This document shows, piece after piece, positions 55,521-64,000 of a stretch of DNA of 64,000 nt. The notes under the pieces are model-generated. The model made no database searches. It was not told the DNA's origin and was given only the letters and a program-made list of their open reading frames with translations. A program made the position numbers and the translations under genes. This DNA comes from Allium sativum. Its lineage: Eukaryota; Streptophyta; Magnoliopsida; Asparagales; Amaryllidaceae. Within the stretch, counting starts at the first letter, position 1; every line of letters begins with the position of its first letter. The stretch lies in NCBI GenBank assembly GCA_030737875.1, contig CM060915.1, positions 634,324,786-634,388,785 on the forward strand. The letters run 5' to 3'.

Positions 55521-57169
55521 AGATGGTTAGAGTTCTTGGCTTCGTATGATTTTGATATCGCATACACACCTGGGAAAGGTAATGCGGTAGCCGATGCCTT
55601 GAGTAGGAGACATGCCAGTTTGGGGGCTATGTTTCTTGAATGGAAGCAACTGGAGTATATCGCAGGGTTTGATTTCAGACCAAAGTGCGAATTGGATCCA
55701 GAAATGCTAGCTAGTTTGGCGATCAGACCCACTTTGATAGAGCGGATTGGTTCCAGCCAGAGGGACGATCCTAATCTATTGGAAATCGTCTCCAAGTTAG
55801 AAATGGATATCGACGGTGAGGAGATGAATTTGTATGGGCTTGATCGAGATGGATGGCTTAGAAAGAATGGAAGACTAGTTGTACCCAACGTGAATGGTTT
55901 GAGAGATGAAGTGCTTAGAGAATGTCATCACTCAAAACTGACTATACACCCCGGTGGTGATAAGATGTATCGAGACATGAGACAGACGTACTACTGGGAA
56001 GGGATGAAAAGCGATGTTGGGAAGTTTATATCCAAATGCATGAATTGCCAGCTAGTTAAAGCCGAGCAAAAGAAACCTAATGGTTTGTTGCAACCATTGG
56101 AAATTCCCGAATGGAAATGGGAGCAAGTCTCGATGGTTTACCAAGGACTAGATCGGGATATGATAGCATTTGGGTAATTGTGGATCGATTGACTAAGAGT
56201 GCAAGATTTATACCAGTCAAATCGACCAGAACGACAGCTAAGTTAGCAGAATTGTATATGAAGTGGGTAGTGAGATTTCATGGAGTACCTAAAAGCATTG
56301 TGAGTGACCGAGACCCGTTGTTTACTAGTGGGTTTTGGAAGAGCTTACAAGAGGCTCTAGGGTCAGAATTACATCTCAATACCGCATATCATCCTCAGAC
56401 CGACGGTTAGACGGAGAGGGTGAATCGTATATTGGAAGATCTCTTGAGAGCTTGTATACTGGATTTTGGTGGATCATGGGATGACCATTTGCACCTAGTA
56501 GAGTTTGCATATAATAATAGCTACCAATCCAGTATCGGTATGGCTCCATATGAAGCTTTGTACGGAAGACCGTGCAACTCACCATCATGTTGGATAGAGA
56601 CCGGTGAGAAGTTTATGCTTGGACCAGATGTGGTAAGAGAAACCTCGGACAAAATTAAGATCATTCGACAACGAATAAAGGCTGCCCAAGATAGGCAGAA
56701 GAGTTATGCTGATAAGAGGAGAAGAGACTTAAAATTCTCTGTTGGTGACTTGGTGTTTATCAAGATTTCTCCGTTAAAGAGCGTGATACGATTTGGCAGG
56801 AGAGGCAAGTTGGCACCAAGATTTATTGGCCCATTCCCAGTTCTTTAACTAGTTGGAAATTTGGCGTATAGAGTTGACTTACTAGAAAAGATGGCGGGAG
56901 TTCACAACGTATTTCATGTTTCCCAGCTAAGGAAGTTCGTGCACGACCCAGATATGACTATTTCACTTGATCAGTTAGAGGACTTCGAAGTAGAACCCGA
57001 GGCGGTTGGGAACCGCAAGCCGATTCGTATTGTCGAGCACGATACGAAGCAACTTCGAAGGAAGGCGGTGAAGCTAGTCAAGGTTCAGTGGGGCGAGAAC
57101 GAAAATGACTGTACTTGGGAGACAGAGGAGAGCATTAGGAAGACGTATCCAGAACTCTTTGCCTGGTAA
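55521..57169 (+). pseudogene. pol: Element C integrase and chromodomain, small deletion and two stops
   Basis: 55536-56177: linker FLASYDFDIAYT... and DALSRRHASL, then the HHCC zinc domain (HHSKLTIHPGGDKMYRDM...CMNCQLVKAEQ). Near 56140 a 13-bp loss between two TCGATGG repeats shifts the frame and removes the first catalytic Asp. The core continues one frame over: VIVDRLTKSARFIPVKSTRT, VSDRDPLFTSGFW, AYHPQTDG, then a TAG at 56408-56410. From 56420 the frame has NRILEDLLRACILDFGGSWD, FIGPFPV, a TAA at 56846-56848, GVHNVFHVSQLRKF, and the chromodomain VKLVKVQWGENENDCTWETE ending at 57169. The chromodomain is complete, with the aromatic Trp residues kept. Confidence 0.92.
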
Positions 57170-57303
57170 GATTTAATTTGCGATTTAGTTATTCCGTATG
57201 CTAGGATAGGCTTGTTTTGCATGTTTGATTGTTGTTTTATGGCTGATAGGCATGCGGGACCCTTTGTGTGTTTTGGTTAGGGAATTTTTGGGGCGAAATT
57301 TCT
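57170..57303 (+). other. Element C 3' noncoding region
   Basis: Short noncoding stretch with an imperfect hairpin GAATTTTTG-GGG-CGAAATTTC (57282-57302) next to the purine tract. Confidence 0.75.
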
Positions 57304-57316
57304 TAAGGGGGGAGAA
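57304..57316 (+). other. Element C polypurine tract
   Basis: TAAGGGGGGAGAA directly before TGTAACAACC at 57317. Confidence 0.92.
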
Positions 57317-59892
57317 TGTAACAACCCGCATTCTACGCATCGGAGGATCGTAGAATATTTATTTCTTTCCCATATGAAGTCGTATGGTCATGTAACTTTG
57401 GGAAACAACTATTAGAGTCATTTCCCATGTTCATGATTTTTGCCAATTTTTAAATGACCGTTTTGCCCCTAGCTGATCTTGTTTCGGCCATAACTTTTGA
57501 TTGGAAAGGAATTTTGACCTGAAACCACCTCCATTAGATTCGTTTGATGGTTTACCTTTCCGTAGAGTGGTCACATGTGAAAAACGGACTTACCGTTTGG
57601 GAGATATGGCTGAAATAAGGTTTGGAAGGTGAAAAACTGCTTAACCGGGCCAAATAGGGTGATTAGTGAATGGGCCCATAACCCATTTCGGGATTAGGGT
57701 TATGGGGAGGCTGAAAATAGTTAGGGTTTCATTTCATTTCAGTTTTCTAGCCTCCACTTACCTCTTAGAAACCCTAAAAATGGCCTCCAACCTCTAAATC
57801 ACCTCCAAATCACTTTCTATTTGAAGATTGGGCTTAGCAACATCAAATCAAGAGAGATCAACACCAAATCAACATTATAGCTGCTGTTTAGCATTGGGAT
57901 TTGCACCAAATCAGAGATTTATTTCAGATCTAAGTTTCATTTGTGGCTAAGGTGAGTGATTTGCATAGTTCCTCACTAATTATGGTTAATTAGAGGTAAT
58001 TAGTGTTAATTAGCGAATTTAAACATGATAAAATTCTGGAAAAATATTTATAAAATTCGAAATGATGTTTTAGACCTCTGATATGAATTTGGGTTAATTT
58101 GGTTAAGTTTTGCTAATCCTATCATTAGTTTCACCTAAATATGCTTAAGGGAAAATATGGGGTTTTGGCCATGTTTGATCCATTTTAACCTATCATATTA
58201 ATGTTTTGGTGTTTGAGGTCACTTGTACAAGTTGCTATGACTGTATGGTATGCTTTGTGATTGTTTAGAATAGCTAGAATGGTCAAAAACGCCGTCGAGA
58301 AGCGTATAAACAGTTGCTGGAAAGTTGCAGGAAATAGCAGGCAGGATCGGACCCCTTACCCGACCCGAACCGATCGTGGGCACATGCCACGATCCGAACC
58401 AAGGACTACGATCCAATGGGAAGAAGAGCTCGAGTCCGAACCGCGCCAGTAGCCCCGACCCGATCCGCCCATGAAGGGTGAGCACGATACGTTGACCTGG
58501 AGAAGTGCTTTCCAACTCGAACCGCTTGAAGGACCACGATCCGAACCGGCAATGGCGACTGGACTTGGAGACCCGACCCGACCCACTGGGGTGATGACGA
58601 TCCGAACCGTGGCGTGCTGAAGACCCCGATCCGATCCATTGAAAGATGATAAAGGCCGAACCGATCCGGCGATGACCAATAACCCGAGATGCAAAGGTAG
58701 TCCAAAGGGAAGTTAGAGCTCAGGGTCCAGTTGAGGATCAATGAGTTCACTTCATGGTTGGGCTTTGCTGCGGGACGTGTGCTAAGGAGTTGTCGACGTT
58801 CATAACTTCGATTCACCACTGGAAATGAATGATGGGCTACTTATCAGTGCAGTAGAGTCACTATGACTCGAGGGGCAAGGTGATGGTAGCAAGACTACGT
58901 TATCAGTGCAGTAGAGTCATTATGACTCGAGGGGCAAAGTGATGCGTAGTAAAACTATGAGCCAGTGCAGTGGGGTCATTGCGACTCCATGGGGCATAGT
59001 GGACATAGTAAAGGATTAGTAAGGCTATGAGCCAGTGCAGTGTGGTCATTGCGACTCCATGGAGCAAAGTGGACATAGCAAAGGATTAGTAGCTATGTAT
59101 CAGTGCAGTGAAGCCATTTATGACTTCATGGGGCAAGGTGGTCATAGCAAAGTATTGAGGTGATCGAAGTGGTGAATATCGTATGCTTTACGCACTGAGT
59201 GAGAGATGTGAGGATGGTTGCTATGCTTGATTGTTTGCCATCACCATGACATGCACACCGCCACCCCCGTTACCTTTACACCATTTGAAATGGCACCTTA
59301 GAGTGTTGTACAGTATGTAGTGCTAACTCTTTGGTTGCAGGTCTAGGTTCAGGTATGGTTTAGTATACATGTTATTGTTCTGTTTAGATGCTTATCGCTC
59401 ATACCAGACTTTTTGTCTGACCCAGAGTTTTATGTCTCCTCTAATTACTCTGGGTGCTCACACGAGCAGACTAGAGACACGTTAACTGGTGGTGCGCGAG
59501 TAGCTGATTCGGAGGCGAGCAGGAGGCTTCCACGTATGATATATAGATATTCTCCCTGTGTCGTTGGTGGTCACTACTTGGGCATTAGTAGTGTACCTTC
59601 TTTATCTTGCTTTTGCTTTGGAGACAGTATTTTAAAAGTTGTAATAAGCTGTATTTTGGATTTCCGCTGCTATGATGCTTAGTTCTAGTTTTCAGCTTAT
59701 ACACTGTCTCACCTGTTTTATGTCAAGTATGTTGTTATTATATTTTGTTCTATGCGCTGTGAGACATTCTACAGGTTCTTTGCTGATTCTTCGTCTTCTT
59801 TCTTTTCTTCTGACGACCGTCCCGTGCTAACTGGACATGTGTACAACGCACTTTTGGAGTAAATGTCGGTTGGTGCGGGGCGGACCGTCACA
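57317..59892 (+). repeat. Element C 3' LTR
   Basis: 2,576-bp partner of the 5' LTR, with the terminal hairpin (57330-57356), GC-rich word block (about 58345-58670) and hairpin repeat (58841-59145). Ends GTCACA, followed by TSD TTCGG. No gene. Confidence 0.93.
58841..59145 (+). repeat. Five-unit hairpin repeat, element C 3' LTR
   Basis: Second copy of the 51556-51860 array, with the same five arm pairs kept. Confidence 0.8.
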
Positions 59893-60392
59893 TTCGGAAT
59901 CTTATTTCGCCTTGCTTTGATTTGGAGAATTGGTGAGTGATATGCATCTCTCACATGGATTCAATGAAGTGTATGAGTGTTTGATCATGTTTTCATCAAA
60001 TTCAAGTATTTCTTATAGATCTACATCATGGTAAGTCCCTTTTCATATGAATCACCTTAGGATCTAATTTAGCAACTTAAAATTGGTAATTTTCATATAT
60101 GTTTACATGTTTATGCAAGTTAGATCCGCAATTTAGATCATATGTTCGTTTATCAGGATATTTGTTGAAATTTATATAATTTTAGTGGCAATTGGCATGT
60201 TTATGTTGTTAATGATTTCATAACATGTTTTTGGTTATGTTTAATGAATTAGACGAGTATATTTCGTCGATTGAACTGATTGGTGAAGTTTTGGTCGAGC
60301 CATCCGATGCATCAACTATGGTTATTTCATACCCCCCTTTTCTTTATGTACTATTTTGCTTACTATACCCGCGGATGTAGCAGGGAAAGGTG
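59893..60392 (+). repeat. Element O 3' LTR, part 2
   Basis: Resumes the O LTR after element C (TTCGGAATCTTATTTCGCC), aligned to about 9714-10120 of the 5' LTR. The last ~90 bp (60300-60392) are absent from the 5' LTR. It ends at the solo LTR S, with TSD AGGTG (60388-60392). Confidence 0.88.
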
Positions 60393-61609
60393 TGTAACAC
60401 CCCACGTCCATTAATGTCACTCACAAAGGGAATGCATTAACTTCCGTGGAGGTTTTAAGTGAATATAGAACAGAAAAATTACAACAAGACAGATAATAAG
60501 TAGTACTTGGAAATCTAAAACTTCATTTTAGTGCAGCGGAAATTAAACATGTTTGTTACATCATAAAACCATAAATCAGAGTCAAGTACAATATCCATCT
60601 TGATAAAACAAAATACATAACCCCATTACATAAATAGCCATTAAAGAAGATAACAAGCTGGACTTTACTTCAACGGTCCAAGCTTTCCAAAAGAGAGATA
60701 AAGCAATCCAATCAAACTCCGCTAGAGCTGGGCCCAACCTGAGGACCTGGAGGGGGAAAAAGGATAGAAATAGAGGGGGGTCAGACATAAAGTCTGGCGA
60801 GTATGATAATTCTAACAATACTATTATCAAAATAACTAGACTAAGGCATAAGCTGGAAAACAAGGAAATGTCTATGAACTATGGGGTATGGGAGAGCAGA
60901 TAAAGATAACGTTAAAGGCACACCTAATTACTAACGAATAATTACTACACCGCACCGCACCAGTCACCCTAAAGGTTGATCCCACTTGCTTCACACAGAA
61001 ATTATATAAATAGCCTTGCGTACCCCTAGCTGACTACATAGGTGTCGCCTGCCCCTATCTCCACTAGGTGTACCCCACTACCCACTTTCGATCGGCTCCC
61101 TACTTGTAGATACCCGTGCTGGCCCCACAGTGGGGTGTATCACTCCCCTAATGTGGCAACCCGATACATCTTGAGAATGCACGGCTTATACCTACACGAT
61201 GCAACAACGTCTTACCTACCAGCCCGGGTCCACACACGCATATGAAACCCGTTGGACTTGCGTTGCCACCGCTAACCCGTTTTGGCCTCTTATAGTCAAA
61301 CCCAGTATGCGTGTCCCGTCCTCGACTTGGGTCGCGCCCACAAAGATACGTTTGGGTTACTGGTTGAAATGGGCCCCCGCAAGCTATCCACCTAAGCTTG
61401 TCCCCACTAGTATATCCCACTTAACCCTCTTAGTCATGTTCATTTACATGTGTGTTTGGTTAAGTCTTACTAATCGTATTTCAAATACCTTTAAAGGTAC
61501 CCACTAGATTCCTCATGCCACCCAAGGCACCTACTTAACCCCCATGTCCCACCTTACATGTTTATCTGGTTAAGTGTTTCTTAATTCATTCAGGCCATAA
61601 CCTCATAAA

Positions 61610-61821
61610 GACCTCTCACATTAGACTGGCATTTATGGCAGCTGGATTTTCCGGGCGGGTCCGGGCAGTCTTACACCATAAAAGAGTCTAACCTCGTGTC
61701 TTTACAACTGTTATGCTTTAATTTGGGCCTAGGACCTCTCACATTGGGCTGACATTTGTGACTACTGGATTTGCCGGGCGGGTCCGGACAGTTTTACGTC
61801 ACAAACGAGTCCAACCTCGTG
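61610..61821 (-). other. Stem-loop pair, solo LTR S
   Basis: Minus-strand units 61821-61733 and 61698-61610. Inner stems are TTTGTGAC/GTCACAAA and TTTATGG/CCATAAA; outer stems are TTGGGCT against AGTCCAA (one G-T pair) and TTAGACT/AGTCTAA. The arms are a further set distinct from B, D and E, while the loop word CCGGGCGGGTCCGG is kept. Confidence 0.8.
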
Positions 61822-63010
61822 TCCTAAGCATTTATTAACACTTACAATCTTTTACCCCAGTTTTAATAATTCCCTATTCAAATTATTTATTAATTCCAAT
61901 TTTAATGATGTCCATAATTGACTCAATTATGGCCATCCATTCATGGCATGCAAAATCATATCAATTGCACCCCAACTTCTTAATATTAAATCCTTAATAT
62001 TACCCCTACCCCACGTTATACGTTCGCTTATTCAACGCAGAATATACGTTAGACTCGAATAGTCTAACTCATAGCACAAAGATAAATTATCACAACATAT
62101 AGACAAATAAAATAATCTAATCATAATAGGGGTGAAACTTGCATAAAACTACACATGTTAAGGATCTAAAGGTGTCCACTTGTTAAATGTCACAATTTAC
62201 ATGATATGATCATAACCCAAATTCATGTATAAACTTGCATATGGGGTTTTATGCAACATAATGATGGTGTGAACTAGCATCTAACACATAGAACTCACCC
62301 ATGTCATAGCATAATTCTAGATCTAAATAGATGTCATGGCATATGTTCATAATCTTTACTAATCAATCTAAACTTGCATACATGATTTGTCATCAACATA
62401 GCCCAAATAATATCAACATTATGACTTGATTAACATGAACTAATTAGCATAGATAATAACATCATGACTTTATAACATGTATGATTTATCACAACTTAGC
62501 ATAGAAAATTACAACCTATACAATATCATCATGGCATGATTTACAACATATAGGATATCATCATCACATAACATAGGATTTACAACATACATGATAGCAT
62601 AAGGTTTACAACAACATATATGACAATCCACATCATTTACTTATAATCCATTCATGACTTAATCAAATTAGTTTAATAATAAACTTGTTAAGATCATCAT
62701 ACTCACAATTAGAAGAGAAAGAGAGTCTTGATTTGCTTTAGAGTTGAGTAGAATTAGGGTTTTGATTAGCTTTTCTTCCTTCTTAGTTGGCGGCGGCTAC
62801 ACTGAGTTCCGTGGCGGCGGTATGACGGTGGCTATTCTATTTTTCATGTGAATTAGAGTGAGAGACTACCTAGGTATTTATAGAGTTTAGGATTTATTTA
62901 GACCGTCAGATCAACTCAGAACTAAACTGAACCGTTAAATTTGCCAACTTAGCCCTAAAGACACATCAGCAGCTCAAGATTGGGCTCAGTCAAACCCTAG
63001 CCGACCGGAC

Positions 63011-63090
63011 CAGGTCGACTGCCCAGTCGACTCCCCAATCGACCTGGGGGGTGTCGACTGCCCAGTCGACTCCCCAGTCGACCTGGGGTG
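63011..63090 (-). other. GTCGAC palindrome block, solo LTR S
   Basis: Four or more AGGTCGACTG / CAGTCGACT / AGTCGACCTGGGG words forming overlapping inverted repeats, upstream of the TATA box on the minus strand. Confidence 0.7.
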
Positions 63091-63353
63091 CTGGGCGGGA
63101 AATTTACCGCCTAGCCTGTTTGACTTCGAATTTTGAATTTTAAATTTTCTGAAATCTGTTTTGAATTTTCTGAAACTTCCGATGGCCCTAACTTCTTCAT
63201 ACGAAGTCCAATTCACGCAAACTCGGACTCTATTTCAACCAGAATTCCGAGACGAACACAATGGCGCAACCTGTTTCCCACAATTCTCACGTCTGAGATT
63301 AGTTATTCTTTAATTTGTGAATATTAATATTAACAGAATTATGGGGTGTTACA

Positions 63354-64000
63354 AGGTGCGTTTAGGAGCGGAATCTCGAACGCCCTAGGAATAACTGCTG
63401 TTTCTAAAGTCTATTTGGGCTTGAATTGCGACTGTACAGGCCACTGGTCGCACATGGCTTAGGGAGCAAGTCAGAGGGATCGGTCTAGTGAGGGATCGGT
63501 CCAGTGAGGCATCGATTTAGTGAGGGACTGGTCTAGAGAGGGATCGGTTCAGTGAGGGATCAGTTAGTGAGTGATCAGTCATTGAAAAGGATCAGTTAGT
63601 GAGGGATCAACTATGTCTGCTTGACCAAAATTATGTCTGCTCGACCAGAAGCGTGTCTGCTCGAACAGAAGAGTGTATGCTCGATCAGAAGTGTGTCTGC
63701 TCGACCAGGATTCTGTCCGCTTGACCAGAAGTGACCAGAAGCGTGTCCGCTTGACCAAAAGTGTGTCTGCTCGACCAGAAGTGTGTCTGCTCGACCAGAA
63801 TTGCGTCTGCTTGACCAGAAGTGACCAATCCATGTCCACTTGGCCAGAAGTGTGTCTGCTCGACCAGAAGTGTGTACGGTCGACCAGAATTGTGTCCGCT
63901 TGACCAGAAGTGACCAGAATCATGTCTGCTTGACCAGAAATGTGTCTGCTCGACTAGAAGTGTGTTTGCTCGACCAGGATTGTGTCCGCTTGACCAGAAG
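63354..64000 (+). repeat. Element O 3' LTR, part 3 (window edge)
   Basis: Continues the O LTR after S: a short stretch absent from the 5' copy (63359-63420), then ACTGTACAGGCCAC and GGGATCGGT repeats (63470-63600), then the 20-bp tandem array from 63607 to the window end. The remaining ~1.3 kb of this LTR is outside the window. Confidence 0.88.
63607..64000 (+). repeat. 20-bp tandem repeat array, element O 3' LTR
   Basis: About nineteen copies of the GACCAGAAGTGTGTCTGCTC unit, as at 10285-10937, continuing past the window end. Open frames across it are repeat read-outs. Confidence 0.88.

Larger units (their letters stand above)
50030..59892 (+). mobile_element. Element C: nearly complete Ty3/gypsy chromovirus
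   Basis: 9,863 bp: 5' LTR 50030-52606, PBS, gag-pol 52806-57169, purine tract 57304-57316, 3' LTR 57317-59892. The TSD TTCGG is exact (50025-50029 and 59893-59897). The LTRs are 2,577 and 2,576 bp and very similar. All Tekay-type domains are present in order; the polyprotein frame is broken only by five in-frame stops and one short deletion. It is related to O (LTR start, U3 word, pol) but younger. Confidence 0.95.
60393..63353 (-). mobile_element. Solo LTR S (minus strand), perfect TSD
   Basis: 2,961 bp with LTR ends only: on the minus strand it starts TGTAACACCCCATAATTCTG at 63353 and ends GGGGTGTTACA at 60393. Flanks are AGGTG on both sides (60388-60392, 63354-63358). No PBS or purine tract adjoins it, so the interior was lost by LTR-LTR recombination. 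It carries the U3 word (TTCGTATGAAG near 63194-63204), a GTCGAC block (63011-63090), TATAAAT (62882-62876), a stem-loop pair (61610-61821) and the GGAGCCGATCG block (61088-61098). No gene. Confidence 0.93.
9118..64000 (+). mobile_element. Element O: outermost Ty3/gypsy retrotransposon, partial
   Basis: The 5' LTR starts TGTAACAGCCCGC at 9118, and a related sequence starts at 49442 after a purine tract (3' LTR). The two LTRs align in order: the starts, the block GGTGAGTGATATGCATCTCT (9753 and 59933), the block ACTGTACAGGCCAC (10140 and 63430) and the same 20-bp tandem repeats. The 3' LTR runs off the window at 64000. Between the LTRs, O keeps only about 140 bp after its PBS and about 1.5 kb of pol and noncoding DNA (47922-49441); the rest is element B with D and E nested in it. 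The left target flank is ATTTT (9113-9117). The diverged LTRs show O is old. Confidence 0.88.

Noticed and set aside
63607..64000. CRISPR-like repeat array
   Set aside because: The units are contiguous degenerate tandem copies without unique spacers, in a plant LTR.

Overview
The window is repeat-dense DNA from a flowering plant, most likely a eudicot with a large, retrotransposon-rich genome. I see no host gene, tRNA or rRNA. Nearly every base belongs to nested LTR retrotransposons, mostly Ty3/gypsy chromoviruses. The support is an integrase with a C-terminal chromodomain, primer-binding sites of the initiator-Met tRNA type (TGGTATCAGAGC) and long LTRs of about 2.6-4.5 kb, which fits the Tekay/Del group. 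One older Ty1/copia fragment is also present. The species cannot be fixed from the sequence.

Layout, with element names used throughout. Element A (+): integrase end, purine tract and 3' LTR at 3399-7406. Its integrase is interrupted on the left by minus-strand LTR-like DNA (1-3397). Copia fragment (-): 7407-9117, cut by A on the left and by O on the right. Element O (+): 5' LTR 9118-12224, with its 3' LTR running from 49442 past the window end; almost everything between is younger DNA. Element B (-): 13614-47541, lying inside O. Element D (+): 17166-28655, inside B's 3' noncoding region, TSD TAGTG. Element E (+): 35627-46472, inside B's 5' LTR, TSD ATAAG/CTAAG. Element C (+): 50030-59892, inside O's 3' LTR, TSD TTCGG. 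Solo LTR S (-): 60393-63353, also inside O's 3' LTR, TSD AGGTG. Order of events: copia, then A and O, then B, then E, C, D and S. D looks youngest, with roughly twenty differences by eye between its two 3.65-kb LTRs.

No element can move on its own. C is closest to intact, with a full gag-pol layout carrying a few stops and one small deletion. D keeps a 605-codon frame covering integrase and chromodomain, but its gag, protease and RT are broken. B has full-length but decayed gag-pol with altered catalytic residues. E has 4.5-kb LTRs around only 1.9 kb of eroded interior.

The most unusual signal is structural. LTRs of five subfamilies carry, downstream of the TATA box, a tandem pair of stem-loops of about 90 nt. 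The stem sequences differ between subfamilies and between the two members of a pair, yet complementarity is largely kept, around a conserved loop (TGCCCGGACC...GGCAAATCCAGC). Nine pairs (18 stem-loops) are in the window. Other inverted-repeat arrays with compensating changes lie upstream of the TATA box, in the LTR leaders and next to the purine tract. Together they suggest an undescribed structured-RNA (or structured-DNA) layer in these elements.
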